A stretch of 64,000 bases of DNA. Origin: Phyllobacterium pellucidum. Its GTDB lineage: Bacteria; Pseudomonadota; Alphaproteobacteria; Rhizobiales; Rhizobiaceae. The translations under genes were made by a program, and so were the position numbers. Under the pieces are notes generated by a model. The model was not told where the DNA came from, searched no databases, and saw nothing but the letters and a program-made list of their open reading frames with translations. Below, one piece after another: positions 42,837 through 50,653 of the stretch; positions within the stretch are counted from its first letter, which is position 1; every line of letters starts with the position of its first letter. The stretch lies in NCBI RefSeq assembly GCF_013327855.1, contig NZ_JABUMX010000004.1, positions 62,001-126,000 on the forward strand, read 5' to 3'.

Positions 42837-45146
42837 ATGGGAATGGATCATGCCGAGCGACGGCTGGTTGCAATTCTCGCCGTCGACATTGTGGGCTATT
42901 CCAGACTTGTTGAAGCGGACGAAGCCGGTACGCTCGCAGCAATCAGAGACTTGCGATCCAAAGTTACCGATCCGCTACTTGCCGAATATCGCGGCAGGAT
43001 AGTCAAGCTTATGGGCGACGGTGCCATCATGGAGTTTGGCTCGGTTGTCGATGCCGTCGTCTGTGCCGTCGCGCTACAAAGAGGAACTGCCACTCACCAA
43101 GCCGGCGTAGCGGCAGACAGGCGCCTCGTCTTTCGGATGGGCATCAATCTTGGAGATGTCGTGGTCGAAGGCGATGACCTCCTTGGCGATGGGGTCAACG
43201 TCGCCGCGCGGCTCGAGCAGCTTTGCGAGCCAGGCGGACTATTCGTTTCCGGAACAGCGTATGACCAGTTGCCGGGCAGGCTTGAGCTGCCTGTGGAGTT
43301 TGTGGGTGAGCGCCACATGAAAAACATCGCCCGCCCGGTGCGAACCTATCGCGTCAGGCTTCGGGGGACGGACATTGCCAAAGCAACGATAGCAGGGCGC
43401 TTGCACCGGTGGGCAATTGTAGCGGCAGTCGTCTTGGTCGCGGTTTCCTTGGCCGGTTCAACACTTTGGCTGTGGCCGCGCCAACCGGTTGCTGAGTCGG
43501 CCATGATGGCCCGCATGAAGTATCCGCTTCCGAAAGAGCCTTCTATCGCTGTCATGCCGCTCGACGATCTCAGCCCCGGGCCTTCACAGGCCTATTTCGC
43601 CGATGGAATAACTGAGGATCTGATTACCGAGCTGTCAGAATTGCCCGGCCTCTTCGTCATCGCTCGACACTCCTCCTTTACGTACAAGGGCCGGCCGACA
43701 AAGCTTCAAGATATCGCGGAAGCAATGGGGGTGCGCTACGTCCTCGAAGGCAACTTGAGGCGGGATGGCGACTTCGTACGGATTGAGGCTCAACTCACAG
43801 ACGCGCTAAACAATCAGCGCGTGTGGGATAAGCACTACGAGGGCAGGATATCGCAGGTTTCTGCGCTTCAGAACAAGCTTGTCGGCGAGATTGGCTTATC
43901 GCTTCAAGTGAACGTCCCGCCTTCTGCTGAATCGGCACAGGCAGAAACCACCCCCGAAGCATATGATCGGTTGCTCGAAGGCTTGGGCCATTTGCGTATC
44001 GGCACCGACGTCGAGTTGCTCAAATCGATCACGCTTTTTAACGAGTCCCTCAACCTCGATCCTTATTACAGTCGGGCTCACGCTGCAGTCGCCGCTGCGA
44101 ATTGGGAGATAGCGGTCGCCTGCTGGAACTCGGGTAATTCTGCGTTTCGGAAGGCCATGAGCAGCGTCGATCAAAGCCTGCCGATGGCGATGCTTTACCA
44201 GAACGCGCTCGCCTATGCCATTTCATCGGAGGTGCTGGCTGCGCATGGCGGTTATGATCAGGCCCTTATCGCAATCAACCGCGCGATTCAGCTCGACGCC
44301 AACGACCCCGAACATCACATCCGCAAAGCACGATATCTCAATGCTGCAGGTCGGGCGCCCGAAGCGGAAGTGGAAGCGCGGCTTGCCATGCGGCTCGATC
44401 CGAAATATCCGCCGGAGTATCTCAGGGCCTTGGCTATCTCGCTGTTCCATCAGGAGAAATATGAGGATGCCGTCGATGCCTTGAAATACCTGATAACCCT
44501 GCAATGGGATGTGGCCGATGACTACGCTACCTTGACGTCCGGCCTGGGCCACTTGGGAAATTTGGGTGGTGTTCAGCTCAACATGGCCAAATACAACGGG
44601 ATCACCATACCTTTCGGCCGCGGACCGCTAACTGTTCAGGCAATTGCCTGGCAGTGGTATGTCGATATGTCCGATTATTATCCTGCCTATCGTGACAGGT
44701 TGCTCGAAGGATTGCGCAAGGCCGGGGTGCCGGAAGGCGCTGGAACCGACATTGCCTATGAGACCTACGCTAAGGCTGTCAACAGGGTGAATGGCGAGTA
44801 CTCCGTCAGCGGTGCGCCCAAGCTCGGTGCCGCCGCAGTCAAGCGGCTAATTGATGAAGGGGCGCAACTGATTGATGTGCGCAGTCCAAGGCCATTCAGT
44901 CATGCGCATATCCCGGGTTCCATCAATCTGCCGGCGACCAACGTCCTTTCAAAGGCGACACTTTCCGAAAAGGTTGGTGCAAGCAATGCCATCATCTTCA
45001 CTTGCCAGGCCAAATATTGCGTCGACGCGGCCTTCGCATCGGCCAAAGCCCTGGCTTGGGGATACCCCAGAGTTTCTTATTTCGCTGATGGCATTGCAGC
45101 CTGGCAGGATGCCAATTACCCGACTGAGACAAGTTTGACGAAATAG
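42837..45146 (+). CDS. adenylate/guanylate cyclase-TPR protein with C-terminal rhodanese domain
   Basis: A 769-residue protein; the ATG follows GGAGAGGGG. Class III cyclase domain at about 8-170: metal Asp in AILAVDIVGYS, the Lys and second Asp in IVKLMGDGAIMEF, and the transition-state Asn/Arg in GDGVNVAARLEQL, all intact. One membrane helix at about 185-207. A FlgO-like domain at about 230-355 (PSIAVMPLDDLSPGP), TPRs to about 600, then a rhodanese domain at about 660-765 (LIDVRSPRPFSHAHIPGS, FTCQAKYCVDAAF). The first parts are a common rhizobial design; the rhodanese end is not. Confidence 0.92.
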   Translation: MGMDHAERRLVAILAVDIVGYSRLVEADEAGTLAAIRDLRSKVTDPLLAEYRGRIVKLMGDGAIMEFGSVVDAVVCAVALQRGTATHQAGVAADRRLVFRMGINLGDVVVEGDDLLGDGVNVAARLEQLCEPGGLFVSGTAYDQLPGRLELPVEFVGERHMKNIARPVRTYRVRLRGTDIAKATIAGRLHRWAIVAAVVLVAVSLAGSTLWLWPRQPVAESAMMARMKYPLPKEPSIAVMPLDDLSPGPSQAYFADGITEDLITELSELPGLFVIARHSSFTYKGRPTKLQDIAEAMGVRYVLEGNLRRDGDFVRIEAQLTDALNNQRVWDKHYEGRISQVSALQNKLVGEIGLSLQVNVPPSAESAQAETTPEAYDRLLEGLGHLRIGTDVELLKSITLFNESLNLDPYYSRAHAAVAAANWEIAVACWNSGNSAFRKAMSSVDQSLPMAMLYQNALAYAISSEVLAAHGGYDQALIAINRAIQLDANDPEHHIRKARYLNAAGRAPEAEVEARLAMRLDPKYPPEYLRALAISLFHQEKYEDAVDALKYLITLQWDVADDYATLTSGLGHLGNLGGVQLNMAKYNGITIPFGRGPLTVQAIAWQWYVDMSDYYPAYRDRLLEGLRKAGVPEGAGTDIAYETYAKAVNRVNGEYSVSGAPKLGAAAVKRLIDEGAQLIDVRSPRPFSHAHIPGSINLPATNVLSKATLSEKVGASNAIIFTCQAKYCVDAAFASAKALAWGYPRVSYFADGIAAWQDANYPTETSLTK

Positions 45147-45215
45147 CCGGTCGAGTTCGTGAACTGAGGGCAATATGGGTAGGGCTACATGGCTTCCCAA
45201 CTTATGTGTCATTCT

Positions 45216-45473
45216 TCATTCCTTCACCGGTCGCCAGATGACGCGCTTCTTGTTGACGCGATCGCGGTCGTCTTCGTAGGGCATAACTTCGCAGTCTATG
45301 GAATTGCAGTCCCGACACCGGAAGGTGAGGCTTGGAAGTGTGCGGCCATGGCCGAGAACAGCGGCCAGGTCAGTCGCCGTGAAGGTCGCGACCTTATCAC
45401 ATTTTCGGCAACCAACCCGCACGAACATGCCGTAGCGGGCCGCCTGTCCCAGATTCTTGATTTCCCTTGTCAT
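45216..45473 (-). CDS. small zinc-ribbon-like protein
   Basis: An 85-residue basic protein with two CxxC knuckles, VGCRKCDKVATF and FRCRDCNSIDCEV, about 30 residues apart, which suggests zinc binding. It ends DRVNKKRVIWRPVKE. The family is common in rhizobia but unnamed. It lies between the cyclase gene and the amidase gene on the opposite strand. Confidence 0.7.
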   Translation of the reverse strand: MTREIKNLGQAARYGMFVRVGCRKCDKVATFTATDLAAVLGHGRTLPSLTFRCRDCNSIDCEVMPYEDDRDRVNKKRVIWRPVKE

Positions 45474-45715
45474 GAGAACGAAAAGAGAACAAATTCCTCG
45501 AGCGAGTCAAGTGGGATGAACCAGTAATGCACCGGGGCACGCCCCGACAACCATGAAACAATGCTCAACTCGGGGGCTTCGCCGCATTGAAGCGACCTGC
45601 TGCAAAGCTGCCAGACCCGCTACAGGACATCCCGGCATGCCTATTTTTGAGACACATCACGCCGAACATTGGTATAGTGTTTTCGCTTGGACACGTTCCA
45701 TCGGAGAATAGCGTC

Positions 45716-47143
45716 GTGGCAGGCGATATTGGTCTAACGGGCATGTCTGCCTGCGAGGTGGTCGATCTGTTAAATGGCGGTGAGGTAACGCCGCTCGATT
45801 GTCTCGATGCACTTGTGGTTCGCATTGCCGCCGTCGAGAACGTCGTCAACGCACTTCCTATTCTTTGCCTCGATCGCGCCCGCGATCGAGCCCGTCGCCT
45901 GCTCCAACAGCCTCTCGGGCGCCGCGGTCGTTTGGCGGGATTGCCTGTGCCGATCAAGGACCTGACAGACGTTTCCGACGTTCGCAGCACCTATGGCTCG
46001 ACAATATTTGCAGACCATGTTCCCGAACAATCCGACATTCTTGTCGAGAGGCTGGAGGCCGAGGGCGGTGTTGTTTACGCCAAGTCGAACACCCCAGAAT
46101 TTGGTGCTGGTGGCAATACATTCAACGACGTCTTCGGGACAACATTGAATCCCTGGAATACCGACCTGTCCGCTGCAGGCTCCTCGGGTGGAGCCGCCGT
46201 TGCTCTTGCCACTGGCATGGCCTGGGTCGCGCAAGGCTCCGACCTTGGAGGCAGCTTGCGCAATCCCGCAAGCTTCTGCGGCGTAGTGGGCCTGCGCCCA
46301 AGCCCGGGCCGCGTTCCTCGCAGTGCACGATTCAAGATCGATGACCTGCTGAGCGTCAACGGTCCTATGGCTCGTAACGTCGAAGACACAGCGCTTTTGC
46401 TGGATGCGATGACCGGCGATAGCCCTGCTGACCCTCTGTCGTTACCGCGGACCGAGAGTTTCCTTGCCGCAGCGCGCTCCGGCTGGCGGCCGGCGCGGGT
46501 GGCCTTTTCCGCCGATCTTGGCATTACGCCCGTTGACCCGGAGGTCGCCTCGATCTGTCGCGCAGCAGCTGCAAGCTTGGCGGCAATTGGCACGCATGTT
46601 GAAGAGGCGCATCCCGATCTCTCGGAGGCCCATGACACGTTCAGCGTCCTACGCGGCATGGCCTTTGCCATAAGTTACGGCGCGCTTCTGGAACCATATC
46701 GGGACAAAATGAAGCCGGAAGTCGTATGGAATATTGAAAAGGGGCTCAGCTATTCGATGGCAGATATCGTAAAAGCGGAAAACAATCGCGCGGCGATTTA
46801 CCGAAGGATGCATGCCTTTTTCGAGACTTATGACCTCCTCCTCTGTCCGGCCACGATCGTTGCCGCGTATCCTGCCAGCGACAGATACGTGAAGGAATGT
46901 GCCGGCTACACCTTTCCGAATTATTTCGAATGGCTGGCAATAGCCTACGCAATTTCCCTGACAGCGTCGCCGGCGCTCAGCCTGCCTTGCGGGTTCACCA
47001 AAGATGGACGTCCGGTCGGACTACAAATCGTCGGCCGCACCCGCGCCGAGGGACAGGTACTTGCTGCCGCCCGAGCACTGGAACTCCTTTTGGACCTTCA
47101 TCCACCGACGCCGATAGACCCACGACCGCCCCGCCATGTTTGA
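45716..47143 (+). CDS. amidase (amidase-signature family)
   Basis: A 475-residue enzyme from the GTG at 45716 (GGAG upstream); the frame stays open to 45587 without a better start. The catalytic triad of the amidase signature is visible: Lys in LAGLPVPIKDLTD, the cis-Ser in LSAAGSSGGAAVALA and the nucleophile in GSDLGGSLRNPASFCGVVG. C-terminal substrate segment: SLPCGFTKDGRPVGLQIVGR. It hydrolyses an unknown amide in the cytoplasm. It is monocistronic. Confidence 0.92.
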   Translation: MAGDIGLTGMSACEVVDLLNGGEVTPLDCLDALVVRIAAVENVVNALPILCLDRARDRARRLLQQPLGRRGRLAGLPVPIKDLTDVSDVRSTYGSTIFADHVPEQSDILVERLEAEGGVVYAKSNTPEFGAGGNTFNDVFGTTLNPWNTDLSAAGSSGGAAVALATGMAWVAQGSDLGGSLRNPASFCGVVGLRPSPGRVPRSARFKIDDLLSVNGPMARNVEDTALLLDAMTGDSPADPLSLPRTESFLAAARSGWRPARVAFSADLGITPVDPEVASICRAAAASLAAIGTHVEEAHPDLSEAHDTFSVLRGMAFAISYGALLEPYRDKMKPEVVWNIEKGLSYSMADIVKAENNRAAIYRRMHAFFETYDLLLCPATIVAAYPASDRYVKECAGYTFPNYFEWLAIAYAISLTASPALSLPCGFTKDGRPVGLQIVGRTRAEGQVLAAARALELLLDLHPPTPIDPRPPRHV

Positions 47144-47208
47144 TTTCATGAATGTCAGTCCGGAAGGCAGGTCTTGGCGCCAGGCAACAGCTGCACACCG
47201 ATTGTTGA

Positions 47209-47496
47209 TTACTGTTTGTATCCCTTTGCTTGCATGCAGCTATTGATCAGATTGGCTTCTTCCTTCCGTCTGGCAGAACTATCGGAAGCCAAGGAAGCCG
47301 TTGCACTCGCGGCCTGATATTTGCACTGCACCATATCATTGTCTGCCGGAGTCGCCGGAGCCTCGCTGTGGACCCACTTTTTTTCGGAAGAAGCACACGA
47401 CGCGAGCACCATGAGCGGAACCACGATCAGCAGGATACGGCTCCGGGAAAGTTTCTTAGAAAACGTGTCGTTTGAATTTGTAACTGCATTGCGCAT
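47209..47496 (-). CDS. small lipoprotein
   Basis: A 95-residue protein with an N-terminal basic stretch, hydrophobic segment and lipobox (LIVVPLMVLASCASSEKK; cysteine near residue 34). The mature part has two cysteines (VQCKYQAASATA and INSCMQAKGYKQ), as in many short outer-membrane lipoproteins of rhizobia. It converges on the amidase gene. The function is unknown. Confidence 0.78.
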   Translation of the reverse strand: MRNAVTNSNDTFSKKLSRSRILLIVVPLMVLASCASSEKKWVHSEAPATPADNDMVQCKYQAASATASLASDSSARRKEEANLINSCMQAKGYKQ

Positions 47497-47718
47497 CGTT
47501 CGAATTCCTCATTCTATGGGTCTATCCTGTGTACGAAGCCTCCCATTTGGTGGCCGACGCGGGTATTCCGTAGTGCAACACTATCGTATTTGCTGTTGAT
47601 AGTCCCGTATTCGCTGCCGCTCACTAGTGACATCTTCATACGCCACCTCTTTCCGAACGATGCATTACTTGCAAATGTGGCGATACCGCAGCATTTGTCT
47701 CTATCGCCTGCGTCTCAT

Positions 47719-47743
47719 GGAACAGACAGGTTTGGCCCGCGTT
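47719..47743 (+). promoter_or_regulatory. candidate EcfG (general stress sigma) promoter, possibly bidirectional
   Basis: GGAAC at 47719-47723, 16-base spacer, CGTT at 47740-47743: the alphaproteobacterial EcfG consensus (GGAAC-N16/17-CGTT). On the other strand the same segment reads GGAAC-N16-TGTT (47745 to 47721). It could serve the small plus-strand genes from 47777 and perhaps the lipoprotein on the minus strand. Confidence 0.55.
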
Positions 47744-47776
47744 CCATCACTGAACCATTAATCATTTACGGGTCTA

Positions 47777-47893
47777 ATGACGACGATTGCGGCAGATATG
47801 TTTTCAGGCGGCTCGCTCTTCCATGCCCTGACTGCGATGGCTCTCATTGTCGGAGTGTGGCTGTTTTTCATTTTACGCCAGCATATGAGATGA
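47777..47893 (+). CDS. very small membrane protein
   Basis: A 38-residue frame starting 34 bases after the EcfG-like -10 box: MTTIAADMFSGGSLFHAL, then a hydrophobic helix (AMALIVGVWLFFIL) and a basic end (RQHMR). There is no clear ribosome-binding site. Kept because of the promoter, the membrane helix and the following similar small gene; no function is known. Confidence 0.4.
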   Translation: MTTIAADMFSGGSLFHALTAMALIVGVWLFFILRQHMR

Positions 47894-47902
47894 TCGATCG
47901 GC

Positions 47903-47998
47903 ATGAACAATAATAGAGCCTGGTATCTCCGGATTGCCGCTTTTGCCCTGATCCTGATCGTGTTCCTGGGCGCGAGCGTTTACTTCCTTCCGTCTTGA
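47903..47998 (+). CDS. very small membrane protein
   Basis: A 31-residue frame, 9 bases after the preceding one: basic N-terminus (MNNNRAWYLR) then a hydrophobic helix IAAFALILIVFLGASVYF. A weak GAGA lies upstream. Probably a single-span membrane peptide co-transcribed with the 38-residue one. Confidence 0.4.
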   Translation: MNNNRAWYLRIAAFALILIVFLGASVYFLPS

Positions 47999-48103
47999 AG
48001 GGTGCAAAAAGCCGGATATTCAACATCAACACGTAATTTTGGAAGGGGCGCGGTTTCTTAGGTGAATGCTGATGGAGGGTGTATACTGCTCAACGGAGGA
48101 TAT

Positions 48104-48370
48104 ATGCTAAAAACCTATTATAATTGCCCTATTTCCGATGAACCTGTTCATGAAGTGCTACCCCGAGACGGCGATTTTGTTGAATTCTTCTGCCCGACCT
48201 GCGGACAGTTTCGGATTTCAAATAAATCGATCACATCGATGCGCCGCCGATCGCGCAGCGAGCGAGAGGCCATGCTGACCGACGCCAGGCGCGATGCTCA
48301 AGGCGGAGATGGCATTCCGCTCATAAGAGACAGCCATTCACATGCGAGGAAAACAGATGACCAACGATAA
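48104..48370 (+). CDS. small zinc-knuckle hypothetical protein
   Basis: An 88-residue protein behind CGGAGGA at 48094-48100. Its first half holds YYNCPISDEPVHEVL and FFCPTCGQFRISNKS (CxxC plus a lone cysteine, likely zinc ribbon); the second half is basic and polar (MRRRSRSEREAML). It overlaps the next small gene by 14 bases, so the two are likely coupled. Confidence 0.6.
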   Translation: MLKTYYNCPISDEPVHEVLPRDGDFVEFFCPTCGQFRISNKSITSMRRRSRSEREAMLTDARRDAQGGDGIPLIRDSHSHARKTDDQR

Positions 48371-48548
48371 GACGACTTCTACATGGAAGAACCGCCCTCC
48401 GGGCAAAATCGGAGAAACCTACACTGTCGATCACCTTATGGAAGCGTTTAACCTCAACAGGGATGATCCCGAACAGTTGATCATCAAATTCAACGGTGAT
48501 TGCGAGCGGATCAATGCTTCGGTCAGCGCGCGAAAGAGTCGCCGTTAG
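48357..48548 (+). CDS. small hypothetical protein
   Basis: A 63-residue protein with GAGGAAAAC before the ATG at 48357, overlapping the previous gene. Polar, with WKNRPPGKIGETYTVDHLMEAF and LIIKFNGDCERINASV. No domain is recognised. Confidence 0.55.
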   Translation: MTNDKTTSTWKNRPPGKIGETYTVDHLMEAFNLNRDDPEQLIIKFNGDCERINASVSARKSRR

Positions 48549-48663
48549 CCACATTTTTTTCGAGCCCCTTTTGCTCACGCTAAAAAGGGCACAATCCTAT
48601 GGCCTTGCAGGCAAGACATTCTTTCGACTGAAATCAATCTCCTGTCACAAATGAAGGAAACCG

Positions 48664-48810
48664 ATGACGCTATACCTATGGTATTTCATCGTTCTAGGCG
48701 GCCCCGTCGTATTGGGCGCCATAATTGCATTCGATATGATGAAGCGCAGGCAATCTGCCAAGCTCAACGGGAAAGCTCAGGCCACCAAAAAGCTTTGTCC
48801 CGCGGAATAA
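48664..48810 (+). CDS. small membrane protein
   Basis: A 48-residue protein with AAGGAA at 48653-48658. One hydrophobic helix (WYFIVLGGPVVLGAIIAFDM) is followed by a basic tail (KRRQSAKLNGKAQATKK). It belongs to the run of tiny membrane proteins between 47.7 and 49.9 kb. The function is unknown. Confidence 0.6.
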   Translation: MTLYLWYFIVLGGPVVLGAIIAFDMMKRRQSAKLNGKAQATKKLCPAE

Positions 48811-48879
48811 GCCATTCGCTAATTTGGCAGCCACTAAAAAGCCCCCTTGCCTACCCGCGCACTTCCCGGAGGTGTTCTC

Positions 48880-49326
48880 TCACTTCTTCCGGTCACGCGG
48901 CGTGCCATAGGCGGCGTCGCGCGGTCGCGAGTACTGATCTATTCTTGGCAAGGTATCATCGAAGGCAATCCAGGGAAGCCTTAACTGCCAATAGGCATGC
49001 GCAGCGGGAGCGAAATGTTCAGGATGATCGAAGAAGCCAATCGTCAAATATATCTCGCCGGCTATGCCCTCATCCTCATACCCGATTGAGGTGCCACAGG
49101 TACCGCAGAAGCTGCGCACTACCCCACTCGTTCTTGAGAAGGTCTTTGGTGGCTCATGCGTAAAGCGAAATTGTGCCGTTTTGTAACCCACCCAGATCGT
49201 CAGCGGTGATCCGATCGCGCGGCGACAATCATCGTCGTGATCGTAGCAGATCCAGAACGGTTCGCCCTCGGCCTCGGCGGTGACTTGCCCGCAAAAGCAG
49301 GCGCAGGTTTCCAGCCTTTGTGTCAT
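48880..49326 (-). CDS. GFA-family (CENP-V/GFA) zinc protein
   Basis: A 148-residue protein of the glutathione-dependent formaldehyde-activating fold. Zinc ligands are visible in ETCACFCGQV and SFCGTCGTSIGYE; in the middle cluster the usual C-x-C is WICYDHDDDCRRA. The end is LPWIAFDDTLPRIDQY. These proteins bind zinc and glutathione, but most are not formaldehyde enzymes. An EcfG-like element lies just upstream. Confidence 0.88.
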   Translation of the reverse strand: MTQRLETCACFCGQVTAEAEGEPFWICYDHDDDCRRAIGSPLTIWVGYKTAQFRFTHEPPKTFSRTSGVVRSFCGTCGTSIGYEDEGIAGEIYLTIGFFDHPEHFAPAAHAYWQLRLPWIAFDDTLPRIDQYSRPRDAAYGTPRDRKK

Positions 49327-49334
49327 TCATTTCG

Positions 49335-49359
49335 AACCAATTGCCTGAAATTTAGTTCC
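49335..49359 (-). promoter_or_regulatory. EcfG-like promoter for the GFA gene
   Basis: On the minus strand GGAAC (49359-49355), 16-base spacer, GGTT (49338-49335), against consensus CGTT. It ends 8 bases before the annotated start codon, so the transcript would have almost no leader or the true start is slightly internal. Confidence 0.35.
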
Positions 49360-49497
49360 GCGTCGGAAAATTTGCATTTATACATTTTGGATCGATTGCC
49401 AAGAATTGGGACCCAGCGAATAAAGATTTGGTCTCGCGATGGTGTAGCATTATTTTGGCGGCCGCTTGGCAACATGCACCACGTCGGGGGAATCCAT

Positions 49498-49611
49498 ATG
49501 AAGAGCAGTGTCAGAGCCTGGTTTATCTTTGCTTTGGTTTTCATTGCGGCCGCGATAATCTATTTTGGCGTACCACTCATTTGGCATGCCTTGTTTGATC
49601 GTCCAGCATAG
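49498..49611 (+). CDS. very small membrane protein
   Basis: A 37-residue protein with GGGGGA about 8 bases before the ATG. Sequence MKSSVRAWFIFALVFIAAAI then IYFGVPLIWHALFDRPA: one membrane helix. No domain is known. Part of the small-protein cluster. Confidence 0.55.
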   Translation: MKSSVRAWFIFALVFIAAAIIYFGVPLIWHALFDRPA

Positions 49612-49655
49612 CCAAGGCGAACGTCCGCTTCCTCTAACGCCCTTCCGGAGAAAAG

Positions 49656-49862
49656 ATGAGGAAACTCAGTTTAACGAGATCTGCTATGTGGGGCGCTATA
49701 CTTGGATGCCTGCTGATGGCCATATGGATACTCTATACGGGCAGGGCGCGAAGCGTTCCCGCAACAGGATATCTTGTCGAGCTTCTCGGAGGAGCAGCGG
49801 TCGGAGCCGGACTGCTATCCCTCATCGTGTGGCTCGTCGGATCCGCCGTGCGCCAGAAATAG
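49656..49862 (+). CDS. small two-helix membrane protein
   Basis: A 68-residue protein with CGGAGAAAAG directly before the ATG. Helices at SAMWGAILGCLLMAIWIL and LLGGAAVGAGLLSLIVWLVG, linked by a polar turn. No domain is recognised; it lies between the 37-residue protein and the YciI gene. Confidence 0.65.
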   Translation: MRKLSLTRSAMWGAILGCLLMAIWILYTGRARSVPATGYLVELLGGAAVGAGLLSLIVWLVGSAVRQK

Positions 49863-49924
49863 CAATCGGGACGATCGCCGCCGATTTTTCCTGTCATCAT
49901 CGTCTGAAAAGAGGGACGCAGTTC

Positions 49925-50302
49925 ATGTTCTACGCCATCTTGGCCTATCACGAGGAAGAGATTGTCGAATCATGGTCGAAAGAGGAGGACGCATCTTTGA
50001 TGGCCGAACTTCTGGAAATCGGCGACCGCCTTATAAAGGAAAAGAGCCTGGGCCCGGCGGCCCGCCTTGGGCCGACCCGGCGCGCGGTCACATTGCGCGG
50101 CAAGGGAGCCGGTATCGTCACTGATGGGCCGTTTACAGAAACAAAGGAGCAATTGCTTGGCTTCTATGTTGTTGAGTGCCCTGCAATTGAGGGGGCGATC
50201 GCCATTGCCCGCGACTTGCGCCGTGCCAATCCGACCGCCGTCTATGAAATCCGCCCGGTCTTGCTCTACCAGTCCGGGGCGACGCTATCAGACAGGGATT
50301 GA
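49925..50302 (+). CDS. YciI/DGPF-family protein
   Basis: A 125-residue protein of the YCII-related family: [35 protein letters not shown] and the hallmark [20 protein letters not shown] with DGPF. Some members are encoded with ECF sigma factors; none is adjacent here. Its last 37 bases overlap the 3' end of the truncated cold-shock frame on the other strand. Confidence 0.9.
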   Translation: MFYAILAYHEEEIVESWSKEEDASLMAELLEIGDRLIKEKSLGPAARLGPTRRAVTLRGKGAGIVTDGPFTETKEQLLGFYVVECPAIEGAIAIARDLRRANPTAVYEIRPVLLYQSGATLSDRD

Positions 50303-50430
50303 TTGGCACTCCCGGTGGGAGCTCGCTCGACCGCCGAAATATGTACGAGCACGTCTGTACCCCCGCTATCTGGCTGAATGAACCCGAAGCCCTTCTGGGA
50401 GTTGAACCACTTAACTGTACCAGTAGCCAT
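50266..50430 (-). pseudogene. truncated cold-shock protein
   Basis: The ATG at 50430 begins [20 protein letters not shown] and continues to [11 protein letters not shown], the first about 37 residues of a CspA-type protein with RNP1 (KGFGFI) and RNP2 (VHIS). After ERA the sequence departs from the family and stops at 54 residues instead of about 70. No continuation was found in the other frames; the 3' half has been replaced by the end of the YciI gene. It probably cannot form the five-strand barrel. Confidence 0.7.
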
Positions 50431-50653
50431 GCGCCTCCCCTCTGTTGCAAATAACAAAGTATCGAGGGCAGTGGTAGGATGAAGCCGTGGCATCACCGAC
50501 GGATGGAATACCCATTGTCGGCTGTCCTTATGACAAACTTGAGTGGCCGACTTTTGCTCTGAACATGGCAATGCCGGCGCCATTACGGTGTCTCACACGG
50601 AACAAATGCGCAGCGAAAGGAAGGTTTCATAGGCCGCCGAGATTGCATGCGCT

